Shown in pieces: positions 36,041-45,475 of a DNA stretch of 59,018 nt (position 1 is the stretch's first letter; each line of letters starts with the position of its first letter). The notes under the pieces were generated by a model. It did not search any database. It had not been told where the DNA came from and worked only from the letters and a program-made list of their open reading frames with translations. The translations under genes were made by a program, and so were the position numbers. The stretch spans positions 1 to 59,018 of the forward strand of contig LSBP01000021.1 in assembly GCA_001577635.1 (NCBI GenBank), in the 5' to 3' direction. Origin of the DNA: Halomonadaceae bacterium T82-2. GTDB lineage: Bacteria; Pseudomonadota; Gammaproteobacteria; Pseudomonadales; Halomonadaceae.

Positions 36041-37381
36041 ATGTTGGAAAAGGTACTCATCGCCAATCGCGGCGAGATCGCCCTGCGCATCCTGCGTGCC
36101 TGCAAGGAGCTGGGCATTCGCACCGTCGCGGTTCATTCCAAGGCCGATCGCGACCTGATGCACGTGCGCCTGGCCGACGAGGCGGTCTGCATCGGCCCGG
36201 CGTCATCGGCTCAGTCCTATCTGAACATCCCGGCGCTGATCAGCGCCGCCGAGGTCACCGACGCCGACGCCATCCACCCCGGCTACGGCTTTCTCTCCGA
36301 GAACGCCAACTTCGCCGAGCAGGTCGAGCGTTCCGGCTTCGTCTTCGTCGGTCCGCGCGCCGAGACCATTCGCCTGATGGGCGACAAGGTCAGCGCCATC
36401 GAGGCCATGAAGAAGGCCGGTGTGCCCACCGTGCCCGGCTCCGACGGTCCGCTGCCGGAGGACGACGACGCCGTGCTAGCCACCGCCCGGCGCATCGGCT
36501 ACCCGGTGATCATCAAGGCCGCCGCTGGTGGCGGCGGGCGCGGCATGCGCGTGGTGCACACCGAAGCCCACCTGCTCTCCTCGGTCAGCGTGACCAAGAC
36601 CGAAGCCAGCAGCGCCTTCGGCGACGGCACGGTGTACATGGAGAAGTTCCTGGAAGAGCCGCGCCACGTCGAGGTGCAGGTACTGGCCGACGGCCAGGGC
36701 AATGCCATTCACCTGTACGATCGCGACTGCTCACTGCAGCGCCGCCACCAGAAGGTCCTCGAGGAAGCCCCCGCGCCGCATATCGACCCCGAGGCCCGGG
36801 CCCGGGTTCTCAAGGCGTGTACCGATGCCTGCCTGGAGATCGGCTATCGCGGCGCCGGCACCTTCGAGTTCCTCTACGAGAAGGGCGAGTTCTTCTTCAT
36901 CGAGATGAACACCCGCGTGCAGGTCGAGCACCCGGTCACCGAGATGGTCACCGGCATCGATATCGTCAAGCAGCAGCTGCTCATCGCTTCCGGCCAGCCG
37001 CTGTCGATCAAGCAGTCCGACGTCGAGGTCAAGGGCCACGCCTTCGAGTGCCGCATCAACGCCGAAGACGCACGCACCTTCATGCCCTCGCCCGGCAAGG
37101 TGGACCTTTACCACGCCCCCGGCGGGCTCGGTGTGCGCATGGACTCTCACCTGTACACCGGCTACAGCGTGCCGCCCCATTACGACTCGCTGATCGGCAA
37201 GCTGATCACCTGGGGTGCGGACCGCACCAATGCCCTGACGCGCATGCGCAACGCCCTCGACGAGCTGCTGGTGGAAGGCATCAAGACCAACATCGACCTG
37301 CAGAAGGACCTGGTCCGCGATGCGGCCTTCCAGCAGGGCGGTGTCAACATCCACTACCTGGAGAAAAAGCTCGGCGAATAA
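36041..37381 (+). CDS. accC: Biotin carboxylase of acetyl-CoA carboxylase
   Basis: A 446-residue AccC. N-terminal [45 protein letters not shown]-grasp glycine loop [16 protein letters not shown] near residue 160, [30 protein letters not shown] in [12 protein letters not shown] form, and [22 protein letters not shown] with the catalytic Glu and Arg. It carboxylates biotin on AccB with ATP and bicarbonate. The length equals that of Escherichia coli AccC (449) within a few residues. It is co-transcribed with accB; prmA follows 24 bases downstream. Confidence 0.97.
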   Translation: MLEKVLIANRGEIALRILRACKELGIRTVAVHSKADRDLMHVRLADEAVCIGPASSAQSYLNIPALISAAEVTDADAIHPGYGFLSENANFAEQVERSGFVFVGPRAETIRLMGDKVSAIEAMKKAGVPTVPGSDGPLPEDDDAVLATARRIGYPVIIKAAAGGGGRGMRVVHTEAHLLSSVSVTKTEASSAFGDGTVYMEKFLEEPRHVEVQVLADGQGNAIHLYDRDCSLQRRHQKVLEEAPAPHIDPEARARVLKACTDACLEIGYRGAGTFEFLYEKGEFFFIEMNTRVQVEHPVTEMVTGIDIVKQQLLIASGQPLSIKQSDVEVKGHAFECRINAEDARTFMPSPGKVDLYHAPGGLGVRMDSHLYTGYSVPPHYDSLIGKLITWGADRTNALTRMRNALDELLVEGIKTNIDLQKDLVRDAAFQQGGVNIHYLEKKLGE

Positions 37382-37405
37382 GCCGGGCTTGCCGAGGAGA
37401 CCGCC

Positions 37406-38311
37406 ATGCCCTGGCTGCAACTCAAGGCCCGCATCGCGCCGGACCAGGCCGAGACCCTCGAGGACCTGCTGCTCGCCGAGGGGGCTCAGGCCATTACCCT
37501 TCAGGACGCCCACGACGACCCGGTCTTCGAGCCGGAGCGCGGCAGCACGCCACTGTGGCAGGAAACGGTGCTGACCGGCCTCTACGACGACCTCGAGGGT
37601 GTCGAGGCGATGCTCGAGCGGGTCCGTCAGGGCTGGGCGATGGCGATGGGTGACGAGCCCTGCCCGACCATCGAGTACGAGCTGCTCGCCGACCGCGACT
37701 GGGAACGCGAGTGGATGGACGGCTTCGAGCCCCTGCGCATGGGGCAGCGGCTGTGGATCGTGCCCAGCTGGCATGACGCCCCGGACGCCGAAGCCGTCAA
37801 CCTGCGTCTCGATCCGGGCCTTGCCTTCGGCACCGGCACCCACCCGACCACCGCGCTGTGCCTGGGCTGGCTCGACGAGCTCAGCGTCGACGGCGCCCTG
37901 GAGGGCAGGCGGGTGCTCGACGTCGGCTGCGGCTCCGGCATCCTGGCGCTCGCCGCCCTCAAGCTGGGCGCACGCGCCGCGACGGGTACCGACATCGACC
38001 CCCAGGCGCTGCTGGCAACGCGCGACAACGCCGAACGCAACGCCATCGCCGAAGATGACCTCACGCTTCACCAGCCCGAGACGCTGCCCGAGGAGCGCTT
38101 CGAGGTCGTGCTCGCCAATATCCTCGCCGGGCCGCTCGTCGAACTGGCCCCGACCATCGCCGGACACGTCGCCCCCGGCGGCCGCCTGGCCCTCTCGGGC
38201 ATTCTCGCCCACCAGGCCGAGGAGGTGCTCGCCGCCTACCGCGACCAGGGGCTGGCCATGGACGAGCCGGTCGAGCGCGACGGCTGGGTGCTGCTGACCG
38301 GCCGCGCCTGA
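37406..38311 (+). CDS. prmA: Ribosomal protein L11 methyltransferase
   Basis: A 301-residue PrmA that trimethylates lysines and the N-terminus of ribosomal protein L11. An N-terminal L11-recognition domain at about 1-55 (MPWLQLKARIAPDQAETLEDLLL) is joined to a Rossmann methyltransferase with LDPGLAFGTGTHPTTALCL, the SAM motif RVLDVGCGSGILALAALKLGA near residue 170, and the NPPF-like LANILAGPL. The length matches the family (about 293). It follows accC closely, as in many gammaproteobacteria. Confidence 0.96.
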   Translation: MPWLQLKARIAPDQAETLEDLLLAEGAQAITLQDAHDDPVFEPERGSTPLWQETVLTGLYDDLEGVEAMLERVRQGWAMAMGDEPCPTIEYELLADRDWEREWMDGFEPLRMGQRLWIVPSWHDAPDAEAVNLRLDPGLAFGTGTHPTTALCLGWLDELSVDGALEGRRVLDVGCGSGILALAALKLGARAATGTDIDPQALLATRDNAERNAIAEDDLTLHQPETLPEERFEVVLANILAGPLVELAPTIAGHVAPGGRLALSGILAHQAEEVLAAYRDQGLAMDEPVERDGWVLLTGRA

Positions 38312-38399
38312 ACGTCCGGCCGCGATACCCGGCGTGGCCGCGGCCTTCAATCTGGGCGGTCAGGTGAGTATCATAGGCGGCCCCTTAGCCGAGACCCCC

Positions 38400-39428
38400 A
38401 TGACGATGTCAGCCACTGCCAGCATCGCACCACCCGCCATTGGCCCCTACCGGCTACCCAACCGGGTCATCCTGGCGCCCATGGCCGGTGTCACCGACCG
38501 CCCCTTCCGCCAGCTCTGCCGGCGTCTCGGCGCGGGTCTGGTGGTGGGCGAGATGGTCACCTCGGACCCCAGCCTGTGGCATACCCGCAAGTCGCGGCTG
38601 CGCATGGACCACAGCGGCGAGCCGGGACCGCGCAGCGTGCAGATCGCCGGCGGCGATGCCGAGATACTGGCCGAGGCCGCCCGGCTCAATGTCGAGCGCG
38701 GCGCCCAGATCATCGACATCAACATGGGCTGCCCGGCCAAGAAAGTCTGCAACAAGGCTGCCGGCTCGGCCCTGCTGCGCGACGAGCGCCTGGTGGCCGA
38801 GATCCTCCACGCCGTGGTCGCCGCCGTCGACGTGCCGGTGACCCTGAAGATCCGCACCGGCTGGTGCGAGCGCAGCCGCAACGGCGTACGCGTGGCACGC
38901 CTCGCCGAGGACGCCGGCATCCGGGCCCTGGCCGTGCACGGCCGCACCCGGGACCAGCGCTACGCCGGCCACGCCGAATACGACACCATCGCCGCCATCA
39001 AGGCCAGCGTGTCGCTGCCGGTCTTCGCCAACGGGGATATCGACTCTCCCGCCAGGGCGGCCGAGGTTCTCGACTATACTGGGGCGGATGCCGTCATGGT
39101 CGGCCGCGGCGCCCAGGGCAACCCCTGGATCTTCCGCGAGATCGACCACTTCCTGCGCACCGGGGAGCCCCCGGCCGCACCGTCCCGCGCCGAGCAGCAT
39201 GCCGTCATGCAGGAGCACCTCGATGCCCTGCATGCCTTCTACGGCGACATCATGGGCGTGCGCATCGCGCGCAAGCATATCGGCTGGTACCTGAGCACAC
39301 GCGACGACGCCCGCGCGCTACGCAAGCGCTTCAACGCTCTCGAGACGCCGGACGCGCAGCAGCGTTTCGTGGATGAACTGTTCTGCCGGACCGGGCGTCC
39401 GGCAACCGATGGAATCAGCGCAGCATGA
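38400..39428 (+). CDS. dusB: tRNA-dihydrouridine synthase B
   Basis: A 342-residue FMN-dependent enzyme that reduces uridine (position 17 in Escherichia coli) in the tRNA D-loop. Motifs: [39 protein letters not shown] with the catalytic Cys, [38 protein letters not shown], and [18 protein letters not shown]. The start ATG at 38400 has a poor ribosome site; an ATG two codons later is equally possible. The stop overlaps the fis ATG (ATGA), reproducing the classic dusB-fis operon. Confidence 0.95.
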   Translation: MTMSATASIAPPAIGPYRLPNRVILAPMAGVTDRPFRQLCRRLGAGLVVGEMVTSDPSLWHTRKSRLRMDHSGEPGPRSVQIAGGDAEILAEAARLNVERGAQIIDINMGCPAKKVCNKAAGSALLRDERLVAEILHAVVAAVDVPVTLKIRTGWCERSRNGVRVARLAEDAGIRALAVHGRTRDQRYAGHAEYDTIAAIKASVSLPVFANGDIDSPARAAEVLDYTGADAVMVGRGAQGNPWIFREIDHFLRTGEPPAAPSRAEQHAVMQEHLDALHAFYGDIMGVRIARKHIGWYLSTRDDARALRKRFNALETPDAQQRFVDELFCRTGRPATDGISAA

Positions 39429-39724
39429 CCAGCAGGCAACCCATACCCCCTGAAGCCACGCCCGACGAGGAGTCGCTCGCGCCGGCCCTGCCCCGCGGAC
39501 AGACCCTGCGCCAGGCCGTGGACGACGCCATGCGTCGCTACTTCGCCCACCTCGAGGGCGAAACGGTCACTGACCTCTATGCCATGGTGATGGCCGAAGT
39601 CGAGGCCCCCCTGCTCGGCGCCGTGCTCGAGTACGCCGGCGGCAACCAGACCCGCGCCGCCGACATGCTGGGGCTGAATCGAGGCACGCTGCGCAAGAAG
39701 CTCAAGCAGTACGACCTGATCTGA
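39425..39724 (+). CDS. fis: DNA-binding protein Fis
   Basis: A 99-residue nucleoid protein, the same size as Escherichia coli Fis (98). It binds and bends DNA at rRNA promoters, recombination enhancers and many other sites. The C-terminal helix-turn-helix is [27 protein letters not shown], nearly identical to the consensus. The mid region ([26 protein letters not shown]) forms the dimer core. It is coupled to dusB by an ATGA overlap. Confidence 0.97.
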   Translation: MTSRQPIPPEATPDEESLAPALPRGQTLRQAVDDAMRRYFAHLEGETVTDLYAMVMAEVEAPLLGAVLEYAGGNQTRAADMLGLNRGTLRKKLKQYDLI

Positions 39725-39805
39725 TCCCGGTGGCACCGGGTCCGTCGCCCGGGGCCGCCACCGTCGTTTCAATCCCCGTGAAACCGCCATCCCGAGAGTG
39801 ACACC

Positions 39806-41398
39806 ATGGCCGAACAACCTTCGCAGACCCGTCCCCAGCCCGTGCGGCGCGCCCTGATCAGCGTGTCGGACAAGGCCGGTATCGTCGACTTTGCCCGCAA
39901 GCTCGCCGAGCGCGGCGTCGAACTGCTCTCCACCGGCGGCACCTACCGCCTGCTCCAGGAAAACGGTGTTGCCGTCACCGAAGTCTCCGAGCACACCGGC
40001 TTCCCCGAGATCATGGACGGCCGGGTCAAGACCCTGCATCCGAAGATCCACGGCGGCATCCTCGGGCGCCGCGGCCAGGACGATGCGGTGATGGCCGACA
40101 ACGACATCGCGCCCATCGACATGGTGGTCGTCAATCTCTACCCCTTCGCCGCCACCGTCGCCCGGCCCGACTGCACGCTGGAAGACGCCATCGAGAATAT
40201 CGACATCGGTGGCCCGACCATGGTGCGTGCCTGCGCCAAGAACCACGCCCATACCAGCATCGTCGTCGACAGTGCCGACTATGCCCGGGTACTCGATGAC
40301 ATGCAGGGCCACGACGGCGCAGTCAGCGACGCCCTGCGCTTCGACCTGGCGGTCAAGGCCTTCGAGCACACCGCCGGCTACGATGCCGCCATCGCCGACT
40401 ACCTGGGCCAGCGCGTCGAGGGTGGCGAGCCCGGCTTCCCGCGCACCTACAACCTGCAGTTCCACAAGAAGCAGTCGATGCGCTACGGCGAGAACCCGCA
40501 CCAGGGTGCCGCCTTCTACGTCGAGGCCGATGCCAGCGAGGCCAGTGTGGCCACTGCCGTGCAGCGTCAGGGCAAGGCACTCTCCTATAACAACGTCGCC
40601 GATACCGATGCCGCCTTCGAGTGCGTCAAGGCCTTCACCGACATCGCCTGCGTGATCGTCAAGCACGCCAACCCCTGTGGCGTGGCGCTCGGCGAGACCC
40701 CGCTGGCCGCCTACGAGAAGGCCTTCGCCACCGACCCGACCAGCGCCTTCGGCGGCATCATCGCCTTCAACCGGCCGCTGGACGCCGAGACGGCCCGCGC
40801 GATTATCGACCGTCAGTTCGTCGAGGTGATCATCGTGCCGGGCATCAGCGACGAGGCGGCCGCCATCGTCGCCGAGAAGAAGAACGTGCGCCTGCTCGAT
40901 GTCGGCGCTCACTGGCCCGGCGAGCGGCGCCCGGCGCACGACCTCAAGCGGGTCACCGGCGGCCTGCTGGTGCAGGACCGCGACCTGGGGATGGTCGGCC
41001 GCGACGAGCTGCAGGTGGTCACCGAGCGCGCCCCCAGCGAGCAGGAACTGCGCGACCTGGCCTTCGCCTGGAAGGTCGCCAAGTACGTCAAGTCCAACGC
41101 CATCGTCTACGCCAAGGGCGGCCAGACCATCGGCGTCGGCGCCGGGCAGATGAGCCGGGTCTACTCGGCGCGGATCGCCGGCATCAAGGCCGCCGACGAA
41201 GATCTCTCCGTCCCCGGCTCGGTGATGGCCTCGGACGCCTTCTTCCCCTTCCGCGACGGCATCGACGCCGCCGCCGAGGCGGGCATCACCGCGGTCATCC
41301 AGCCCGGCGGCTCGATGCGCGACCAGGAAGTGATCGACGCCACCAACGAGGCGGGCATCGCCATGGTGTTCACCGGAATGCGCCACTTCCGCCACTAG
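39806..41398 (+). CDS. purH: Bifunctional AICAR transformylase/IMP cyclohydrolase
   Basis: A 530-residue PurH that catalyses the last two steps of IMP synthesis. The N-terminal 200 residues are the MGS-like IMP cyclohydrolase ([65 protein letters not shown]). The rest is the formyltransferase with the catalytic Lys-His in [56 protein letters not shown] and [23 protein letters not shown]. Length is normal. purD, which often follows, is replaced by a strong terminator. Confidence 0.97.
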   Translation: MAEQPSQTRPQPVRRALISVSDKAGIVDFARKLAERGVELLSTGGTYRLLQENGVAVTEVSEHTGFPEIMDGRVKTLHPKIHGGILGRRGQDDAVMADNDIAPIDMVVVNLYPFAATVARPDCTLEDAIENIDIGGPTMVRACAKNHAHTSIVVDSADYARVLDDMQGHDGAVSDALRFDLAVKAFEHTAGYDAAIADYLGQRVEGGEPGFPRTYNLQFHKKQSMRYGENPHQGAAFYVEADASEASVATAVQRQGKALSYNNVADTDAAFECVKAFTDIACVIVKHANPCGVALGETPLAAYEKAFATDPTSAFGGIIAFNRPLDAETARAIIDRQFVEVIIVPGISDEAAAIVAEKKNVRLLDVGAHWPGERRPAHDLKRVTGGLLVQDRDLGMVGRDELQVVTERAPSEQELRDLAFAWKVAKYVKSNAIVYAKGGQTIGVGAGQMSRVYSARIAGIKAADEDLSVPGSVMASDAFFPFRDGIDAAAEAGITAVIQPGGSMRDQEVIDATNEAGIAMVFTGMRHFRH

Positions 41399-41451
41399 GG
41401 CGCGGAAAACGCTGAGTCTCGGCCAGCCGTTTTCTCTAGTGTCTGGAAAGA

Positions 41452-41483
41452 AAAACCCCATCGGTCATGACCGATGGGGTTTT
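41452..41483. terminator. Terminator after purH (perfect 32-base palindrome)
   Basis: AAAACCCCATCGGTCA is followed directly by its exact complement, TGACCGATGGGGTTTT. It provides T-runs on both strands and can serve purH and the convergent gabD. Confidence 0.93.
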
Positions 41484-41493
41484 CGTTTCTTAA

Positions 41494-41518
41494 AGCTTAA
41501 GGCTTACGGCTTAAAGCT
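41494..41518. repeat. Heptamer repeat AGCTTAA-GGCTTAC-GGCTTAA
   Basis: Three near-identical 7-base units followed by AGCT, between the purH terminator and the gabD stop. It reads as a small AT-richer intergenic repeat. Possible function unknown. Confidence 0.5.
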
Positions 41519-41533
41519 CCGGGCAAAGTCCGG

Positions 41534-42991
41534 TCAACCAAGGTCGATGCACAGGTACTTGGTCTCCAGGAACTCGTCGAGCCCCTGATGGCCGCCCTCG
41601 CGGCCCAGACCGGACTCCTTGACCCCACCGAACGGCGCGGCGGCGTTGGAGATCAGCCCGGTGTTGACGCCGACGATACCGTATTCCAGCGCCTCGCCGA
41701 CCCGCCATACCTGACTCAGGTCCCGCGAATAGAAATACGCGGCCAGCCCGAACGGCGTGTCGTTGGCCATGGCCACGGCATCCTCCTCGTCGTCGAACGG
41801 GAACACCGCCGCCAGCGGTCCGAAGGTCTCCTCGGAGGCGACCAGCATCTCGCTGTTGGCCTGATTGACCAGCGTCGGGGTGAAGAAGTTGCCACCCAGC
41901 GGGTGCGGGTGACCACCCAGCAGCAGCTCGGCGCCCTTGTCGACAGCATCCCGGATGTGCCGGTCGACCTTCTCGACCGCATTCTGGTCGATCAGCGGCC
42001 CGATATTGACCCCGTCCTTGGTGCCGTCACCGACATGCAGCTCGCTGTTCATGGCTGCGGCCAGCTTCTCGCAGAAGGCGTTAACCACGCTCGACTGCAC
42101 CAGGAAGCGGTTGACGCACACGCAGGTCTGGCCGCCGTTACGGAACTTGGAGGCCATGGCCCCTTCCACGGCGGCATCCAGATCGGCGTCCTCGAAGACC
42201 AGAAACGGCGCATTGCCGCCCAGTTCCAGGGAGATCTTCTGGATATGCTGCGAGGCCTGCGCCATCAGCTTGCGGCCCACTTCGGTGGAACCGGTGAAGG
42301 TGATCTTGCGCACCAGCGGCGACTCGGTCAGCGCGCCGGCGATCTCGCTGGCCTGGCCGGAGACCACGTTGAACACACCGCGCGGCACGCCCGCACGCTC
42401 GGCCAGCAGTGCCAGCGCGGTGGCCGAGAACGGCGTCTGGCTGGCCGGCTTGACCACCGTGGTGCAGCCGGCGGCCAGTGCCGCGCCGACCTTGCGGGTA
42501 ATCATCGCCGCCGGGAAGTTCCATGGGGTGATGGCACCCACCACGCCTACCGGCTGCTTGGTCACCAGGATACGCTGGTTGGACTTGGCGGCGGGCACCG
42601 TCTCGCCGTAGATCCGGCGCGCCTCCTCGGCGAACCAGCGCAGGAAACTGGCCGCATAGACGATCTCGCCCGCCGCTTCCTTGAGCGGCTTGCCCTGCTC
42701 GAGGGTCATGATGGTGGCCAGCTCGTCCTGATGCTCGAGCATCAGGTCGTACCACTTCATCAGGATGTCGGCACGTTCCTGCGCGGTTTGCGCACGCCAG
42801 CTCGGCAGTGCGGCATCGGCCGCCTCGATGGCACGCTGTGTCTCGATACGCCCCATGCGCGGCATCCTGCCGATGGTCTCGCCCGTCGCCGGGTTGTCGA
42901 CCTCGATCTGCTCACCGCTGTCGGCGGCGACCCAGCCGCCGTCGATGTAGGCGAAGGGACGAAACAGCGAGCTATCCTGCAACGACTCCAT
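41534..42991 (-). CDS. gabD: NADP-dependent succinate-semialdehyde dehydrogenase
   Basis: A 485-residue aldehyde dehydrogenase most like GabD of 4-aminobutyrate catabolism. Motifs: GAITPWNFPAAMITRK, KPASQTPFSA, FTGSTEVGRKLM, the catalytic Glu in KISLELGGNAPFLVFEDAD, the catalytic Cys in FRNGGQTCVCVNRF, and ETFGPLAAVFPF. It oxidises succinate semialdehyde to succinate. The paired second Cys (CVC) is typical of GabD, where it is involved in redox control. The ATG at 42991 follows AAGGAGA. gabT is not adjacent, so the substrate is assigned from sequence only. Confidence 0.88.
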   Translation of the reverse strand: MESLQDSSLFRPFAYIDGGWVAADSGEQIEVDNPATGETIGRMPRMGRIETQRAIEAADAALPSWRAQTAQERADILMKWYDLMLEHQDELATIMTLEQGKPLKEAAGEIVYAASFLRWFAEEARRIYGETVPAAKSNQRILVTKQPVGVVGAITPWNFPAAMITRKVGAALAAGCTTVVKPASQTPFSATALALLAERAGVPRGVFNVVSGQASEIAGALTESPLVRKITFTGSTEVGRKLMAQASQHIQKISLELGGNAPFLVFEDADLDAAVEGAMASKFRNGGQTCVCVNRFLVQSSVVNAFCEKLAAAMNSELHVGDGTKDGVNIGPLIDQNAVEKVDRHIRDAVDKGAELLLGGHPHPLGGNFFTPTLVNQANSEMLVASEETFGPLAAVFPFDDEEDAVAMANDTPFGLAAYFYSRDLSQVWRVGEALEYGIVGVNTGLISNAAAPFGGVKESGLGREGGHQGLDEFLETKYLCIDLG

Positions 42992-43001
42992 GGTGTTCTC
43001 C

Positions 43002-43561
43002 TTATCCTTGCGACGACCGATGAGCGATCGCCGATGACTGCCTCCCGGCCCTCTCGCCGGGCATGACGTTGACATGTGCGCTGGCGGAGGAGACCGGCGG
43101 CGCGGTCACGAGCAGCCCCGAAAGCAGCGTCACCATCGCCGCCAGGGCGATGGCCGCCCAGCAGAAGAGCCGCCCCTTGTAGCGTTGGGGCGAGCGGCGA
43201 ATCTGATACAGACCGAACAGGGCGAAAAGGACCGCGACACCGCCGAACAGCGGCGCCAGCACATCGAAAAACAGGCCCAGCAGCGCCACCACCACGGCGG
43301 CGATGGCGGCATTGGCATGACGGGGGGACGTGGCGCCGGGCGTCGCCGACGGGGGCGCGGCCTGGCTCGACGCTGGGGCTCGGGGCGGTTGAGGACCTGG
43401 CGCGCGCGCTGGCCACGAGGATCGAAGCGCACGGCGGTGCCCGGGCCGGGAAGCCCGCGCCCACGCCAGTCCGCCAGGCCGAAGGCATAACGCTGGCCGT
43501 CCGGCGTTTCGATGGTCCCTTCCTGTGCTGCATCGTCGAACGCGATGATCTCGCCGTCCAA
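43002..43561 (-). pseudogene. Cold-shock-like domain plus membrane helices, apparently split by a frameshift
   Basis: The first part starts at a TTG (43561) with TAAGGGAG seven bases upstream. It encodes a cold-shock/OB-like segment (DGEIIAFDDAAQEGTIETPDG, then RYAFGLADWRG and GTAVRFDPRGQRARQV). It then becomes an implausible Arg/Pro stretch. Another frame continues with a sensible Ala/Ser/Pro linker (APASSQAAPPSATPGATS) and three hydrophobic helices (AAIAAVVVALLGLFFDVLAPLFGG, AVLFALFGLYQI, AAIALAAMVTLLSGLLV), ending TAA at 43002. Joining them needs a -1 shift near 43376-43415, where minus-strand C-runs occur. This is either a real mutation, programmed frameshifting or an assembly error. It lies 10 bases upstream of gabD. 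Confidence 0.6.
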
Positions 43562-43642
43562 GGCCGTCTCCCTTACGCTGGGCAACCTTCATGCTAAGCG
43601 CTTTACCGGCCGGACACCAATAGCCAAAGGTCGCCGCTCGGC

Positions 43643-44626
43643 TCAGGCCAGCCAGCGCGCGCCCTCCAGCGCCAGGCGCTGCTGCTCCAGCGTGCGAATG
43701 TGCTGATCCCAGTAGTCCTCGCTGGTCACCCAGGGGAAGGCACGGGGGAAGGCCGGGTCCGCCCAGCGTGCCACCAGCCAGGCACTGTGGCGCATCAGCC
43801 GCAGGGTGCGCAGCGTTTCGATCCACTCCAGCTCGCGCCGATCGAAGTCATGATGCTGCTCGTAGCCCTCGAGCAGCTCCGATAGCTGGGCCCGCCATTC
43901 CGGCTCGCTCTGGGCGGTCAGCATCATCCACAGATCCTGCACCGCCGGTGCCATACCGCAGTCGTCGAAGTCGACCAGGGTGAACTTGGCGTCGCGGCCC
44001 AGGATATTGCCCAGATGGCAGTCACCATGCACGCGGATGAGCGCCCGCTCCGGCCAGGCATGCGCGACGAGCAGCGGCTCCAGCGCCTCGCTGATGCGCA
44101 GGTAGGCCTGACGCTGACGCCGGTTCAGCCAGGCTCCGGCCAGCACCTGCTCGCGACTGTATGCCACGCGCTCGGCCGGGTTCAGCGTCGGCCGCTCGAC
44201 GAAGGGCCGACGGCTCGACACCGCATGCAGCCGACCAATCAGCTCGCCCAGCGCGAACAAATGCTCGGGATTCTCGAGTTCCGGCGCCTGCCCGACCACC
44301 TGCGGAAACAACGCAAACCGGAAGCCGGCATGGGTGTGCAAAGTCTCGCCGGCATCATCCCGCCACGGTGCCGCCACGGGCACCGCCGCATCCGCCAGTT
44401 CCTGAAGGAAGGCGTGCTCCTCGCGAATCTGGGCATCACTCCAGCGCTGCGGGCGATAGAACTTGGCCACCCAGCCCCGCCCTTCGTCATCCCGGAACTG
44501 GAACACGCGATTCTCGTAGCTGTTCAGCGCGAACGGCTCGCCGGGCAGCATCAGGCCCAGCGACTCCACGGCCGCGACGATGCGCTGGGGAGACAGGGTG
44601 TCGAAGGGGTGCAGATTGGCAGTCAT
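43643..44626 (-). CDS. srkA: Stress-response Ser/Thr kinase SrkA (YihE/RdoA)
   Basis: A 327-residue choline-kinase-like protein kinase (Escherichia coli SrkA has 328). Motifs: LNSYENRVFQFRDDEG with Lys in GWVAKFYRPQRW, the catalytic loop RVHGDCHLGNILGRD near residue 200, and the metal-binding VDFDDCGMAPAVQDLWMM. It is reported in Escherichia coli to protect against envelope and antibiotic stress-induced death. The ATG at 44626 is in the family position; the frame is open upstream to 44770. In Escherichia coli the gene precedes dsbA, which is not the case here. Confidence 0.93.
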   Translation of the reverse strand: MTANLHPFDTLSPQRIVAAVESLGLMLPGEPFALNSYENRVFQFRDDEGRGWVAKFYRPQRWSDAQIREEHAFLQELADAAVPVAAPWRDDAGETLHTHAGFRFALFPQVVGQAPELENPEHLFALGELIGRLHAVSSRRPFVERPTLNPAERVAYSREQVLAGAWLNRRQRQAYLRISEALEPLLVAHAWPERALIRVHGDCHLGNILGRDAKFTLVDFDDCGMAPAVQDLWMMLTAQSEPEWRAQLSELLEGYEQHHDFDRRELEWIETLRTLRLMRHSAWLVARWADPAFPRAFPWVTSEDYWDQHIRTLEQQRLALEGARWLA

Positions 44627-44681
44627 GTGCGCATCCTTGGCCGTTGATGAGGGGCATGCTAGCAGACCGCACGCCGGCTCG

Positions 44682-45422
44682 TTAGCGCCCGGCCGCCAGC
44701 GGGGTGCGCGCCGCCGCCCAGGCCTCCACGTGCTGCGCCCCCGCCGCCCGGCAGGCCGCGGCCAGGGCACCGAGCGAGGCCCCGGTGGTCATCACGTCGT
44801 CGACCAGCGCCACCCGGGCCGGCAGCTCGTGCCCGACGACGAAGGCATCGCGCAGGTTGCGCCGGCGCGCGCGACGGTCGAGCCCGCGCTGGGTCGGCGT
44901 GTCGCGCCGCCGCTGCGGGACGGTCCACGGCAGGTCCAGCGACCGGGCCAGGCGCGCGGTCAGCCACGGCCCGGTATCCAGCCCCGCCTCGCGGGCACGC
45001 CGCCGGTGCCGCGGCAGGGCGATCAGCAACTCGGGGCGCTCGGCCGCGTCAAGGGCGGCCAGCTCCCGGGCCATCAGCGCCACCAGCAGGGTGCCGGCAC
45101 GCGGGTCAGCACCAAACTTGAAGCGCTGCAACAAGGTGATGACCTCTGCCTCGTAGCGCAGCCCCACCCGCGCCCCATCGAAGGCCGGCGGCGAGGTCAG
45201 GCAGCGCCCGCACCAGTCCGGCGCACCGGGCGGCAGGGGCTCGGCACAGCGCCGACAGGCGGGTCGATTCCACGGCAGCGCCGCCAGGCAGGCCTCGCAC
45301 CAAGGTGCCTGCGGCGGGCAGGGCCCCAGGCAGAAGGCGCAGCCACCGGGCAGGGTTATCCGCAACCCATGGTCAACTCTGTTAGAAACCAAGGTTGACA
45401 GCCGGCGCACTCGCCCTATCAT
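44682..45422 (-). CDS. comF: ComF family phosphoribosyltransferase-like protein
   Basis: About 246 residues. N-terminal zinc-finger Cys residues (GGCAFCLGPC, WCEACLAALPW, CRRCAEPL, WCGRCL), then YEAEVITLLQRFKFGADPRAG and a type I phosphoribosyltransferase core (LIALPRHRRRAREAGLD, RRARRRNLRDAF, VALVDDVMTTGASL). ComF proteins take part in DNA uptake and are also seen in non-transforming bacteria. The start is uncertain: ATGs at 45422 and 45449 and a GTG at 45458 are in frame, none with a good ribosome site. The first two lie inside or beyond the bioB promoter, so the real start could be further downstream. Confidence 0.85.
   Translation of the reverse strand: MIGRVRRLSTLVSNRVDHGLRITLPGGCAFCLGPCPPQAPWCEACLAALPWNRPACRRCAEPLPPGAPDWCGRCLTSPPAFDGARVGLRYEAEVITLLQRFKFGADPRAGTLLVALMARELAALDAAERPELLIALPRHRRRAREAGLDTGPWLTARLARSLDLPWTVPQRRRDTPTQRGLDRRARRRNLRDAFVVGHELPARVALVDDVMTTGASLGALAAACRAAGAQHVEAWAAARTPLAAGR
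45370..45401. promoter_or_regulatory. BirA-like operator for bioB
   Basis: TGGTCAACT-N14-GGTTGACAG resembles the BirA box TTGTAAACC-N14..16-GGTTTACAA (6 of 9 and 7 of 9 matches), with GTCAAC/GTTGAC as a perfect inverted core. The right half covers the -35 of the bioB promoter, where bound BirA-biotin would repress. Confidence 0.6.
45395..45422 (+). promoter_or_regulatory. Strong sigma-70 promoter of the bio operon
   Basis: A perfect -35 TTGACA (45395-45400), a 16-base spacer and a -10 TATCAT (45417-45422, 5 of 6). The start site is predicted near 45429, giving a leader of about 47 bases before the bioB ATG. Confidence 0.75.
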
Positions 45423-45475
45423 CACAGTCAACTTGTTAAAAGACACCATGTTAACCACAGGAAGCCGAACCTGAC

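Noticed and set aside
45421-45460. Second BirA box formed by TTGTTAAAAG and ATGTTAACCA
   Set aside because: The two halves are direct, not inverted, repeats at the spacing required; only the 45370-45401 arrangement has a symmetric core.
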